Source of the DNA: an uncultured Oscillospiraceae bacterium
GTDB lineage: Bacteria; Bacillota; Clostridia; Oscillospirales; Oscillospiraceae
DNA: 18,260 nucleotides
NCBI GenBank assembly: GCA_910588105.1
Contig: CAJUQD010000052.1
Span: 1 to 18,260, forward strand
Direction of reading: 5' to 3'
Shown here: positions 1 to 6,466 of the stretch, in pieces
Layout: every line of letters starts with the position of its first letter
Numbering within the stretch: the stretch's first letter is position 1
Notes under the pieces: model-generated
The model's input: the letters and a program-made list of their open reading frames with translations, nothing else
Told to the model about the DNA's origin: nothing
Database searches by the model: none
Translations under genes and position numbers: made by a program

Positions 1-324
1 ACCGGCGGCCAGCTGGATTTCGTGATGGGCGCGTACCTGTCCAACGGCGGCAAGAGCTTCATCTGCCTGTCCTCCACCGTCACCGGCAAGGACGGCACGG
101 TGAAGAGCCGCATCGTCCCCACCCTGACCCAGGGCTCCATCGCCACCGATCCCCGGTCCTGCGTGCAGTACCTGGTCACCGAGTACGGCATGGTGAACCT
201 GAAGGGCCTGTCCACCTGGGAGCGGGCGGCGGGCATCATCAGCATCGCCCACCCGGACTTCCGGGAGGAGCTCATCGCCAGCGCCGAAAAAATGGGCATC
301 TGGCGCAGGAGCAGCAAGCGCTGA
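1..324 (+). CDS. Butyryl-CoA:acetate CoA-transferase family protein, C-terminal part (5' end outside window)
   Basis: The reading frame is open from base 1 and ends at a TGA, giving the last 107 residues of a CoA-transferase of the acetyl-CoA hydrolase/4-hydroxybutyrate CoA-transferase family. The visible part opens with GGQLDFV, the glycine-rich stretch typical of the C-terminal domain. It continues with KSFICLSST, YLVTEYGMVNLKGLS and IAHPDFREEL, and ends in an IWRRS tail, all characteristic of butyryl-CoA:acetate and 4-hydroxybutyrate CoA-transferases. Such enzymes move CoA between butyryl-CoA and acetate in the last step of butyrate formation in gut Clostridia. The catalytic Glu lies upstream of the window, so substrate preference (butyrate, 4-hydroxybutyrate or propionate) cannot be settled. 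A strong hairpin terminator follows 18 bases after the stop. Confidence 0.85.
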   Translation, partial: TGGQLDFVMGAYLSNGGKSFICLSSTVTGKDGTVKSRIVPTLTQGSIATDPRSCVQYLVTEYGMVNLKGLSTWERAAGIISIAHPDFREELIASAEKMGIWRRSSKR

Positions 325-341
325 TACATACCCAGCAGCAA

Positions 342-373
342 AAAGCCCGCACGGCTTATGCCGTGCGGGCTTT
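342..373. terminator. Bidirectional intrinsic terminator between convergent genes
   Basis: A perfect 14-bp stem (AAAGCCCGCACGGC with its complement) closes a TTAT loop. It has A residues on the left and T residues on the right, so it can act in both directions. It lies between the CoA-transferase stop and the stop of the convergent AraC-type gene, and probably ends both transcripts. Confidence 0.9.
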
Positions 374-376
374 CTC

Positions 377-1216
377 TCACCCTTTTGCCTTGGCCACGGG
401 AATCCACACCTCAAAGCGCGTGCACTCCGGGTCCAGATAGACCTCCACATCCGGCCCTTCGGCGTACTCGTAGCCGGAGGTGGGCAGCCACTCTGTCACC
501 ACCCGCCGCTCCAGCTCCTGGATGGCGGCGGCGGTGTCCCCCTTCCCGGGGAATACCGCCCAGGTGAAGGCGGGGACGGTATACTCCTCCAGCCCCTCCC
601 CCGCCGGGGCGGAGGAGGCCACCGCGATATAATACTTGGAGCTGTCCAGCCCGTCGCACACCCCCAGCATACCCCGGGGCTCCCCGTCCATCAGCGCCGC
701 CAGCCGGGGGATGGTGCCGTCCGCCGCCGCCCGGCCCCAGAGCTGGGGCACGTACTGGAAGCTCTCCTCCATGTCCTTTCCCAGGGGCGCGGACACCCCC
801 ACAATGCGGAATGCGTCCCGTTTTTCAATCCGATATTCCATTTTTTCCACTCCTTGTACCGTGATGGCGAAGCGCAGGGGCGGATAGCTTTTCAGCACCG
901 CCCCCGGCGTTTTGGCCGCCGAGGGCGGCAGGCCGTGGACAGCCTGAAAGGCCCTGTTGAAGGCGGTGGGCGAGCTGTAGCCGTATTTCACCGCCGCGTC
1001 CACAATCCGCTCCCCGCTCTGGAGGTCCGCCGCCGCCCGGGACATTTTCCGGCGGCGGAGGTACTCCGACAGCGGGACCCCCGCCAGCAGCCCGAACATC
1101 CGCTGAAAGTGGTAGGGGGAGCAGCAGGCGATTTTCGCCGCCTCCCGCGGATCAGGCTCCTCCAAATGCTCCTCCAGGTACTCCACGGCCCGGTTCAGAC
1201 GCTCTATCCATTCCAT
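377..1216 (-). CDS. AraC-family transcriptional regulator with GyrI-like effector domain
   Basis: The 279-residue protein has two parts. Residues about 1-105 form an AraC-type double helix-turn-helix (CCSPYHFQRMF in the first motif, VKYGYSSPTAFNRAF in the second). Residues about 120-279 form a GyrI/SOUL-like effector-binding domain ending in FEVWIPV. This Rob/BmrR-like layout usually senses small lipophilic or cationic compounds and activates efflux or detoxification genes. The ATG at 1216 was chosen over the one at 1243 because AAAAGGAG lies 8 bases before it; nothing comparable serves the longer start. No transporter or other target gene is adjacent, so the regulon is unknown. The gene is convergent with the CoA-transferase and divergent from the sigma factor operon. 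Confidence 0.9.
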   Translation of the reverse strand: MEWIERLNRAVEYLEEHLEEPDPREAAKIACCSPYHFQRMFGLLAGVPLSEYLRRRKMSRAAADLQSGERIVDAAVKYGYSSPTAFNRAFQAVHGLPPSAAKTPGAVLKSYPPLRFAITVQGVEKMEYRIEKRDAFRIVGVSAPLGKDMEESFQYVPQLWGRAAADGTIPRLAALMDGEPRGMLGVCDGLDSSKYYIAVASSAPAGEGLEEYTVPAFTWAVFPGKGDTAAAIQELERRVVTEWLPTSGYEYAEGPDVEVYLDPECTRFEVWIPVAKAKG

Positions 1217-1245
1217 GTGCCTCGCTCCTTTTCTGTTGCGCAACT

Positions 1246-1280
1246 GGGTATAGTATACTCCACCCCCCCGCCCTTGTCCT
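1246..1280 (-). promoter_or_regulatory. Probable sigma-A promoter of the AraC-type gene
   Basis: On the minus strand, AGGACA (1280-1275) and TATACT (1257-1252) are 17 bases apart, matching 4/6 and 5/6 of the vegetative consensus. The -10 is embedded in the palindrome AGTATACT (1252-1259), which could also be a regulator contact. The start codon is about 30 bases downstream of the predicted start point. Confidence 0.5.
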
Positions 1281-1313
1281 CTCTTTTTTGCGCCAAAATT
1301 TGAGAGCGGCGGC

Positions 1314-1338
1314 TGAAACCATTTTCCCCCTTACCGTG
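1314..1338 (+). promoter_or_regulatory. Possible ECF-type (autoregulatory) promoter of the sigma factor operon
   Basis: TGAAAC at 1314-1319 is followed after 15 bases by CGTG at 1335-1338. This resembles the TGAAAC-N16-CGTA promoters recognised by SigW-type ECF factors. A TATGAT at 1340-1345 lacks a credible -35 at normal distance. ECF operons are commonly autoregulated, so the site makes sense ahead of this gene, but the match is short and the spacer is one base below the SigW norm. Confidence 0.35.
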
Positions 1339-1436
1339 TTATGATAGGTGAAAAACGTTTTTCAAACCGCGCGGCGGCGCGCAGCTTCTTCAACGGGGCC
1401 GCGGAACCCGTCGGCGCGGCTGAGCTTGCGCCGACG

Positions 1437-1452
1437 CGTTTCACGTGAAACA
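1437..1452. promoter_or_regulatory. parS: parS site 1 (ParB/Spo0J binding site)
   Basis: CGTTTCACGTGAAACA contains the 14-bp GTTTCACGTGAAAC palindrome and differs from the B. subtilis parS 16-mer only in the first base. It sits in the untranslated leader of the sigma factor gene and ends three bases before its ribosome binding site. It is the outermost of ten sites and about 4 kb from noc. Confidence 0.85.
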
Positions 1453-1467
1453 TTGGGAGGTGATCCA

Positions 1468-2034
1468 TTGACGGAAGAACAGCTGGTGAAGGCCCTGCGC
1501 CGGGGGGAGCTGTCCGCCCTGGAGGCGCTGATGGACCGATACACGCCCTACGTGTCCTCCATCGCGTCCCGCATTCTGCCGGGCCGCCCGGCGGACGCGG
1601 AGGAGCTGACGGCGGACGTATTCCTGGCCGCCTGGGACAACCGGAACAAGCTGCGCCCCGGCCAGGTGAAGGGCTGGCTAGGAGCGGTGGCCCGCAACCG
1701 GGCGTTCAACCTCCTCCGGGCAAGCCGGGAGTCCCTGCCCCTGGAGGAGGACGCGCTGCTTTTGGAGACAGACGGCCCCGACCGGGCGCTGGACAAAAAG
1801 GAGACCGCCCGCATTATCAACCAGGCGCTGTCCCGGCTGGACAAGCCCCAGCGGGAGCTCTTTGTCCGGCACTACTACTACGGCCAGACGGTGCGGGAGG
1901 CGGCGCTGGCCATGGGGCTGAACCTGTCCACCGCCAAGACCTGGCTGCGCCGGGGGCGGGAGACGCTGAAAACCATTTTGGAACAGGAGGGCTATGGATA
2001 TGAAGCGGCTGGAGATTTCCAGGCTGATGGATGA
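1468..2034 (+). CDS. RNA polymerase sigma factor, ECF family
   Basis: The 188-residue protein has a sigma-70 region 2 at about residues 20-88 (DAEELTADVFLAAW, then WLGAVARNRAFNLLR) and a region 4 helix-turn-helix at about 113-170 (YYYGQTVREAALAMGLNLSTAKTW read in two parts). The length is normal for ECF factors, which direct RNA polymerase to stress or envelope-response promoters. The TTG at 1468 is taken as the start because GGGAGGTGAT ends three bases before it, with 7 bases from GGAGG to TTG. The frame can be extended to a GTG at 1348, but that would translate the parS site and has no ribosome site. It overlaps the downstream membrane protein by 35 bases, so the two are translationally coupled and the partner is probably its anti-sigma factor. 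Confidence 0.88.
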   Translation: MTEEQLVKALRRGELSALEALMDRYTPYVSSIASRILPGRPADAEELTADVFLAAWDNRNKLRPGQVKGWLGAVARNRAFNLLRASRESLPLEEDALLLETDGPDRALDKKETARIINQALSRLDKPQRELFVRHYYYGQTVREAALAMGLNLSTAKTWLRRGRETLKTILEQEGYGYEAAGDFQADG

Positions 2035-2707
2035 ATACGAGGACAACGAGTTTTTCCCCCAGGGGGGCGAAACCGCCGACCTACAGGCGGTGAAGGCCCG
2101 GGTGCTGGCCCAGGCCGCCCCAGCGAAGCGGCGGCGGATGCCGCTGAAGATGACCCTGCTGGCGGCGGCGCTGGCGGTGGGCTGTGTGTTGTGCATCGCG
2201 GCGGCTGGACCGCTCACCCAGTTATACCGCATGGTTTCCGGCGATTCCGTGCTCATTCAAACCGACCCCACAGGCCAGTATTACCTCCACATCAGCTGGA
2301 AGGACATCAATACCCCCATTATGCTGGAGGACGGCCGGCTGTGGCTGGTGCTGGCAGATGAGCGCATCGACGTCACCGACCTCATTGACGAGGACACGCC
2401 CTATATTCTGGAGGGCGAGGACCCGGACTCCGGCTTGAAGAATTACCTGATCGTAGGCGGTACGCCGGAGGACTACGGCTGGCAGATATGGATGGAGATG
2501 CCCCTGGGCGGCTACAGCGGCGGCGGCTGGAACACCTATACAACCTACTACGACGTGGATGGGGAACTGGTTGAATACCACAAATGGAACGCGGAAAACC
2601 ACTCCACAGACGGCAACCCTCTCCCTAGCGAGCTTGTCCCTGATACGGTCATCGTCAATAAGCCCTGGTACGATGCCGCCGACGCCCAGCTTGGCCTTTG
2701 GGATTGA
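2000..2707 (+). CDS. Membrane-anchored probable anti-sigma factor
   Basis: This 235-residue protein has a charged cytoplasmic N-terminus (1-46), an R-R-R positive cluster, one membrane segment at about 51-70, and a 165-residue extracytoplasmic part rich in Asp, Tyr and Trp. The topology and overlap with an ECF sigma gene are those of anti-sigma factors, with the N-terminal 45 residues the likely sigma-binding part. No zinc-binding HxxxCxxC is present. The second ATG (2000) is preferred over 1994 because AGGAGG at 1985-1990 is 9 bases from it but only 3 from the first. The external domain is not recognised. Function is inferred from position and topology. Confidence 0.65.
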   Translation: MKRLEISRLMDEYEDNEFFPQGGETADLQAVKARVLAQAAPAKRRRMPLKMTLLAAALAVGCVLCIAAAGPLTQLYRMVSGDSVLIQTDPTGQYYLHISWKDINTPIMLEDGRLWLVLADERIDVTDLIDEDTPYILEGEDPDSGLKNYLIVGGTPEDYGWQIWMEMPLGGYSGGGWNTYTTYYDVDGELVEYHKWNAENHSTDGNPLPSELVPDTVIVNKPWYDAADAQLGLWD

Positions 2708-2735
2708 CCTCTTTCCTTTTTTCCTAACCTATGAT
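2704..2735 (+). promoter_or_regulatory. Weak candidate promoter for tadA
   Basis: TTGACC (2704-2709) overlaps the previous stop codon and TATGAT (2730-2735) starts an AT-rich run. The 20-base spacer is longer than ideal, so at most one of the two elements may be in use. Confidence 0.3.
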
Positions 2736-2800
2736 AAAATGGACTCCCCCGCCGGGGGGAAGGCGTTCCATTTTCAAAAACAAGCAGGAGGAAAGCCGCC

Positions 2801-3253
2801 ATGACCCACGAGGACTACATGCGCCAGGCCATCAACCTTGCCCGGGAGTGCATCCCCGACGGGGATGTTCCCGTTGGCTGCGTGGTAGTGTCCCCCGACG
2901 GCGAGATCATCGGCCGGGGCCGCAACCGCCGGGAGGCGGACAGCCGCGCCACCGCCCACGCGGAGATCGAGGCCATCAACGACGCCTGCGCCGCCCTGGG
3001 CAGCTGGCGGCTCACGGGCTGCACCCTGTACGTCACCCTGGAGCCCTGCCCCATGTGCGCCGGGGCCATCATCAATTCCCGAATTTCCCAGCTGTATTTC
3101 GGGGCAAAGGAGGAGAAATCCGGCTGCTGCGGGTCCATTTTGAACCTCTTCTGCGAGCCCTTCAACCACCATCCCCGGGTATACGGCCCCCTGCTGGAGG
3201 GGGAGTGCCGGGCCCTGCTGACGGAATTTTTCCAGAACCTGCGGAAGATTTAA
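2801..3253 (+). CDS. tadA: tRNA-specific adenosine deaminase TadA
   Basis: The 150-residue protein belongs to the cytidine/deoxycytidylate deaminase fold and converts A34 of tRNA-Arg(ACG) to inosine in the cytoplasm. The zinc site is complete: H53-A-E55 supplies a ligand and the proton-shuttling Glu, and P82-C83-P84-M85-C86 supplies the two Cys ligands. The N-terminal DVPVGCVVV and the C-terminal FF..LR are typical of TadA, and the length is normal. AGGAGG at 2786-2791 is 9 bases from the ATG. In B. subtilis, SRP RNA and dnaX follow tadA, but here an AT-rich spacer and a convergent xpt follow instead. Confidence 0.95.
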   Translation: MTHEDYMRQAINLARECIPDGDVPVGCVVVSPDGEIIGRGRNRREADSRATAHAEIEAINDACAALGSWRLTGCTLYVTLEPCPMCAGAIINSRISQLYFGAKEEKSGCCGSILNLFCEPFNHHPRVYGPLLEGECRALLTEFFQNLRKI

Positions 3254-3288
3254 CAAAGCTGTAACACTTTAGCGCAAACTTCTGAAAT

Positions 3289-3320
3289 ATCTCTGCGGTA
3301 TCTTAATACTTGCAAGAGAT
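3289..3320. other. Imperfect hairpin in an AT-rich spacer after tadA
   Basis: The 100 bases after tadA are markedly more AT-rich than the surroundings. They contain an imperfect stem (ATCTC-TGC against GCAAGAGAT, with an inner GTAT/ATAC stem around CTTA), followed by a pyrimidine-rich tract. This may be a weak first terminator for tadA or the remnant of a small RNA. It lacks the conserved SRP RNA apical motif. Confidence 0.35.
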
Positions 3321-3353
3321 AATCCTTTCTTTTTCATTCTATCCTCCATCCTC

Positions 3354-3387
3354 AAGAAAACCGGGGCCGAAAGGCCTCGGTTTTCTT
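3354..3387. terminator. Bidirectional intrinsic terminator between tadA and xpt
   Basis: A 15-bp stem with one G-U pair (left arm AAGAAAACCGGGGCC) closes a GAAA tetraloop. A residues on one side and T residues on the other allow termination from both directions. It separates the convergent tadA and xpt genes. Confidence 0.9.
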
Positions 3388-3427
3388 GTCCCCGTCCACG
3401 GCAGACGGAAGTGCCGCCCCTGGGCCG

Positions 3428-3997
3428 TCAGCAAAACTCAATATGCCCTGGCGTCATGGACTTGATCCGCGCCAGGGCCTCCACCCGCACCCCTTTTGCC
3501 CGGATGCGCGCCCCGCCGGGCTGGAACGCCTTTTCCACGGCGATCCCCGCCCCGGCCACCGCCGCCCCGGCCTGCCGGGCCAGATCCAGCAGCCCCTCCA
3601 GCGCCGCGCCGTTAGCCAGGAAGTCGTCGATGAGCAGCAGCCGGTCCGCCGGCCCCAAAAAACGCCTGGACACGATAACAGTGCTGCTCCCCCCGTGGGT
3701 GAAGGAGGGTACCTCAGTGCGGTACACCTCCCCGGCGATGTTTTTGGTGCGGCTCTTTTTGGCGAACACCACCGGCACGCCGAACTGCTGCGCGGCCACG
3801 CAGGCGATGCCGATGCCCGACGCCTCAATGGTCAAAATCTTGTTGACCCCCGCTCCGGCGAACAGCCGCGCCCACTCCCGCCCCATGGCCGCAAACAGCT
3901 CCACGTCCATCTGGTGGTTGAGAAAGCTGTCCACCTTGAGCACGTCCCCGTCCTCCACAATGCCGTCCCGGCGGATGCGCTCCTCCAATTCCCGCAT
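3428..3997 (-). CDS. xpt: Xanthine phosphoribosyltransferase
   Basis: The 189-residue type I phosphoribosyltransferase salvages xanthine to XMP using PRPP. It matches Bacillus Xpt closely: LKVDSFLNHQ near residue 20, TIEASGI near 57, GVPVVFAKK at 73-81, the PRPP-binding loop LLLIDDFLANG at about 120-130, and VEKAFQPG near the C-terminus. The frame continues upstream to 4069, but the ATG at 3997 is chosen because homologues begin at this MREL-like sequence and GGGGAG lies 7 bases before it. No pbuX permease follows. The short leader shows no purine riboswitch core. Confidence 0.93.
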   Translation of the reverse strand: MRELEERIRRDGIVEDGDVLKVDSFLNHQMDVELFAAMGREWARLFAGAGVNKILTIEASGIGIACVAAQQFGVPVVFAKKSRTKNIAGEVYRTEVPSFTHGGSSTVIVSRRFLGPADRLLLIDDFLANGAALEGLLDLARQAGAAVAGAGIAVEKAFQPGGARIRAKGVRVEALARIKSMTPGHIEFC

Positions 3998-4076
3998 GGT
4001 CCTCTCCCCTTTCTGTGCATAGCTCCATTCTACCAGAACCGCCGCCCCGTTTCCACCGTTTTCCCCCAAAATCCCC

Positions 4077-4105
4077 TTGCCCTTCCCAACATTTTCTGTT
4101 ACAAT
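4077..4105 (+). promoter_or_regulatory. Sigma-A promoter of yitT-like gene
   Basis: TTGCCC (4077-4082) and TACAAT (4100-4105) are separated by exactly 17 bases. The promoter lies in the divergent gap with xpt. The transcript would carry a leader of about 115 bases containing parS site 2. Confidence 0.7.
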
Positions 4106-4158
4106 AAGCGGCGGCTGCGGTTGGACGCAGCTGAATCCGCGTTTTGGCGGGGGCCGCG

Positions 4159-4174
4159 CGTTTCACGTGAAACG
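4159..4174. promoter_or_regulatory. parS: parS site 2
   Basis: CGTTTCACGTGAAACG, in a 20-bp perfect palindrome at 4157-4176. It lies inside the transcribed leader of the yitT-like gene, about 50 bases before the start codon. Confidence 0.9.
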
Positions 4175-4226
4175 CGGCGGGGGCGGGCCCCCACCTCAAA
4201 AAACGTTCCGAAAGAAGGCTTCTGCC

Positions 4227-5081
4227 ATGCAGCGCGTCAAGCAGACCCTGCGCCAGCTTCCCCTGCTCACCTTGGGCACCTTCCTGGTGGCCGCAGGTGT
4301 ATATTTCTTCAAGTTCCCCAACCACTTCAACACCGGCGGCGTCACTGGCCTGGCGGTGATCCTCAACGCCGTGGTGCCGGCGGTGAGCCCGTCTACCTTT
4401 GCTTCCCTCATCAATATCGCCTTTATGGTGGTGGGCGTCCTCTTTGTGGACAAGAGCTTCGGGGTGAACACCATCTACTGTTCTGCGATGTTCTCCGCCA
4501 TGCTGTCCGGGCTGGAGTGGCTGGTCCCCCTGTCCGCCCCCTTGACGAACCAGAAGACCCTGGAGCTGTTTTTCGCCGTCATCCTCCCCTCCCTGGGCTC
4601 CGCCATCCTGTTCAATATGCAGAGCTCCACCGGCGGCACCGACATCCTGGCCATGATCCTCAAGCGGTTTTCCAGCATGGACATCGGCAACGCCCTCTTA
4701 TGCGTGGATGTGCTTATCGCCGCCTCCACCCTGTATTTTGTGAATATTGAGGCCGGGCTCTACTCTATCTTGGGCCTTGTGCTGAAATCGGTGGTGGTGG
4801 ACACGGTGATCGAATCCCTCAACCGCCGCAAGAGCTTCATCGCCGTCACCTCCTGCCCGGATCAGGTGTGCGATTTCATCACCCACACCCTCAACCGCTC
4901 CGCCACCTACTGGCAGGCGGAGGGGGCCTACACCCACGAGCCCAAGTGGATTGTGCTCACCGCCCTGTCCCGTTCCCAGGCGGTGGCCCTGCGGCTGTAC
5001 CTCAAGACCGCCGACCCCCACGCCTTCATCCTGGTGACCAACTCCAGCGAGATCTTTGGCAAAGGGTTTATGCGCACATGA
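4227..5081 (+). CDS. YitT family integral membrane protein (DUF161 + DUF2179)
   Basis: The 284-residue protein has five to six membrane segments in residues about 11-200, with the family motif KFPNHFNTGGVTGLA at 29-43 and the related MQSSTGGTDILAMILK at 131-146. A soluble DUF2179 domain (about 203-278, ending FILVTNSSEIFGKGF) follows. YitT proteins are widespread in Firmicutes and their transport substrate is not established. The ATG at 4227 is chosen because the family begins about ten residues before the first membrane segment; GAAGG at 4214-4218 is a modest ribosome site. Upstream in-frame codons would translate the parS site and the promoter. A hairpin overlapping parS site 3 follows the gene. 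Confidence 0.88.
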   Translation: MQRVKQTLRQLPLLTLGTFLVAAGVYFFKFPNHFNTGGVTGLAVILNAVVPAVSPSTFASLINIAFMVVGVLFVDKSFGVNTIYCSAMFSAMLSGLEWLVPLSAPLTNQKTLELFFAVILPSLGSAILFNMQSSTGGTDILAMILKRFSSMDIGNALLCVDVLIAASTLYFVNIEAGLYSILGLVLKSVVVDTVIESLNRRKSFIAVTSCPDQVCDFITHTLNRSATYWQAEGAYTHEPKWIVLTALSRSQAVALRLYLKTADPHAFILVTNSSEIFGKGFMRT

Positions 5082-5236
5082 GCGCGAGGATAGCCGCGCA
5101 GGGGAGCTTGGACCGGAGCGAGGGCAAGAGCCCGGCCGCCCGCGCAGCGGGGCGGGTCTTGCCCGAGTCGGAGGGAAAGCGACCCGGCCGCGCGGCCAAT
5201 CCGAGCGTGACAAAGGGAGCGCGAGGATAGCCGCGC
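5080..5236. repeat. GC-rich intergenic element bounded by 20-bp direct repeats
   Basis: GAGCGCGAGGATAGCCGCGC occurs at 5080-5099 and again at 5217-5236, and the first copy starts in the yitT stop codon. Between them is a very GC-rich stretch with a hairpin (GGGCAAGA-CCCG against CGGG-TCTTGCCC, 5122-5164) and CGGCCGCGCGGCC. No plausible gene is present. The direct-repeat borders suggest an inserted or expanded spacer element. Confidence 0.55.
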
Positions 5237-5241
5237 TTCTC

Positions 5242-5257
5242 CGTTTCACGTGAAACG
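5242..5257. promoter_or_regulatory. parS: parS site 3
   Basis: CGTTTCACGTGAAACG, six bases after the second GC-rich direct repeat. Its last bases form the start of the 5' arm of the next terminator hairpin, so ParB binding and the transcript end overlap. Confidence 0.9.
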
Positions 5258-5306
5258 CTCCCGACAGTCCCTTCAGGCATATGGGGTCTGTCGGGGGCGT
5301 TCTTAT
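5254..5306 (+). terminator. Probable terminator of the yitT-like gene
   Basis: AACGCTCCCGACAG (5254-5267) pairs with CTGTCGGGGGCGTT (5288-5301) over 14 bp with one wobble, and the loop region can extend the stem. The following CTTATTTG is a short T-rich tail, so efficiency may be moderate. Confidence 0.65.
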
Positions 5307-5397
5307 TTGTGCTGCCGCCTGTACTGCTGTCCTGAATGACCTGCGGTTCCCGGGGCCGCGCCTGGGCTTCCGCGCCGCCTGCTCCCAGGGGCCTGCC

Positions 5398-5413
5398 CGT
5401 TTCACGTGAAACG
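5398..5413. promoter_or_regulatory. parS: parS site 4
   Basis: CGTTTCACGTGAAACG within an 18-bp palindrome (5397-5414). It is only 27 bases, centre to centre, from parS site 5, so the two sites are about two and a half helical turns apart, upstream of noc. Confidence 0.9.
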
Positions 5414-5424
5414 GTGGGCCGGTG

Positions 5425-5440
5425 CGTTTCACGTGAAACG
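5425..5440. promoter_or_regulatory. parS: parS site 5
   Basis: CGTTTCACGTGAAACG within a 20-bp palindrome (5423-5442). It pairs with site 4 and lies about 30 bases upstream of the weak noc promoter candidate, so bound ParB could affect noc transcription. Confidence 0.9.
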
Positions 5441-5470
5441 CACTGCGGGCCCATCTCTTCTTCCCTTCGA

Positions 5471-5500
5471 TGGAATTCGCCCCCCTGCCGGTGGTATCAT
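5471..5500 (+). promoter_or_regulatory. Weak promoter candidate for noc, with leader hairpin
   Basis: TATCAT at 5495-5500 is a reasonable -10. TGGAAT at 5471-5476 (18-base spacer) is a poor -35. GGTGG and CCACC (about 5490-5508) form a small hairpin over the same bases. No better candidate is visible before noc. Confidence 0.35.
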
Positions 5501-5534
5501 AAAGCCACCTTTATAAAAGCAGGGAGGCGTTTTC

Positions 5535-6326
5535 ATGTCCCTCTTTACAAAAGCAGCCAAACGGCAGGTGTTGAACCTGCCTGTGGCCGGCATCCGCCCC
5601 AACCCCCACCAGCCCCGCCGGGACTTTCCCCCCGGGGAGCTGTCCGAGCTGGCCCTGTCCATCTCCCAGCTGGGGGTGCTCCAGCCCCTCACCGTCCGCC
5701 GCACCCCCGGGGGGTGGGAACTGATCGCCGGGGAGCGCCGCCTCCGGGCAGCCCAGCTGGCGGGGCTTACCCAGGTGCCCTGCCTCCCCATGGAGGCGGA
5801 CGGCGACACCTCCGCCCTGCTGGCCCTGGTGGAAAACCTCCAGCGCCAGGACCTCACCGTCTGGGAGGAGGCCGCCGCCCTGCGCCAGCTCATCGACCGC
5901 CACCACCTCTCCCAGGAGGAGGCCGCCCAGCAGGTGGGCAAGAGCCAATCCGCCGTGGCCAACAAGCTGCGGCTGCTCAAGCTGCCGGAGGACGTCATTG
6001 ATACCCTCCGCGCCCGCCGCCTTACCGAGCGCCACGCCCGGGCCCTGCTCCGGCTGGACAGCCCGGACGCCCAGCGCGCCGCCCTGGAGGAGATTTTGAA
6101 GCGCGGACTCAACGTGGCCCAGACGGAGGCATACATAGACCATCTGGTGCAGCGCAAGGCGGCCCCCCGCCGGGCCGCGCCGGTCTACCGCATCCGGGAC
6201 GTGCGGCTGTTCCTCAACACCGTGAAAAAGAGCCTGGCAATGATGCAGTCCGCCGGGGTGGACGCCCGCTGCGGCAAGGAGGAGACCGACCGGGAGATCA
6301 CCCTCACCATCCGCATCCCAAAATAG
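5535..6326 (+). CDS. noc: Nucleoid occlusion protein Noc (ParB family)
   Basis: The 263-residue protein has the ParB N-terminal CTP-binding fold with G67-E-R-R70 and ENLQR at 100-104, then a helix-turn-helix (SQEEAAQQVGKSQSAVANK). Its C-terminus, with LNTVKKSL near 227 and a final LTIRIPK, matches Bacillus Noc rather than Spo0J. The four residues known to separate Noc from ParB specificity read Q138, K144, K149 and R166, the full Noc set. Noc binds NBS sites, spreads as a CTP-dependent clamp and anchors to the membrane to block FtsZ assembly over the chromosome. The N-terminal MSLFTKAAKR could be a short amphipathic anchor, shorter than in Bacillus. AGGGAGG at 5521-5527 sets the start. Its transcript is separated from parA by a terminator and a new promoter. 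Confidence 0.92.
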   Translation: MSLFTKAAKRQVLNLPVAGIRPNPHQPRRDFPPGELSELALSISQLGVLQPLTVRRTPGGWELIAGERRLRAAQLAGLTQVPCLPMEADGDTSALLALVENLQRQDLTVWEEAAALRQLIDRHHLSQEEAAQQVGKSQSAVANKLRLLKLPEDVIDTLRARRLTERHARALLRLDSPDAQRAALEEILKRGLNVAQTEAYIDHLVQRKAAPRRAAPVYRIRDVRLFLNTVKKSLAMMQSAGVDARCGKEETDREITLTIRIPK

Positions 6327-6366
6327 GGGCCCCGCAAAGCCGCCCCCAGGCTTTGCGGGGAGAGGA
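6327..6366 (+). repeat. Interspersed two-hairpin repeat, copy A (first half only)
   Basis: Immediately after the noc stop, CCCCGCAAAGCC (6330-6341) pairs perfectly with GGCTTTGCGGGG (6349-6360) around a 7-base loop, followed by AGAGGAG. The sequence is nearly the same as copy D after aspS. The second hairpin of the family is missing. There is no T-tract, so it is not a standard terminator. Confidence 0.7.
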
Positions 6367-6397
6367 GACCCAAGGGCGGCCCCGGGCAGCGCGGACT

Positions 6398-6440
6398 TTA
6401 GAAGCCGTACCAATCGACCTCCCAGCACACATCTTTGCGG
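6398..6440 (+). repeat. Short dispersed repeat, copy 1
   Basis: TTAGAAGCCGTACCAA followed by ATCTTTGCGG matches 12750-12789 with few differences and one short gap. It has no coding potential and lies between repeat copy A and parS site 6. Confidence 0.65.
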
Positions 6441-6466
6441 CTATTGATGCAGGCTTAGACCCGGCG

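Noticed and set aside
1348..1467. N-terminal extension of the ECF sigma factor from a GTG at 1348
   Set aside because: It would translate the parS site and an Arg-rich stretch. The TTG at 1468 has a near-perfect ribosome site and fits the family length.
3254..3353. SRP RNA (scr) between tadA and the next gene
   Set aside because: The conserved apical GGAA-loop region and Alu-like domain are not present, and the stretch is too short and AT-rich.
3998..4070. Purine riboswitch before xpt
   Set aside because: Guanine riboswitches control xpt in Bacillus, but the short leader shows neither the conserved core nor the usual three-way junction arms.
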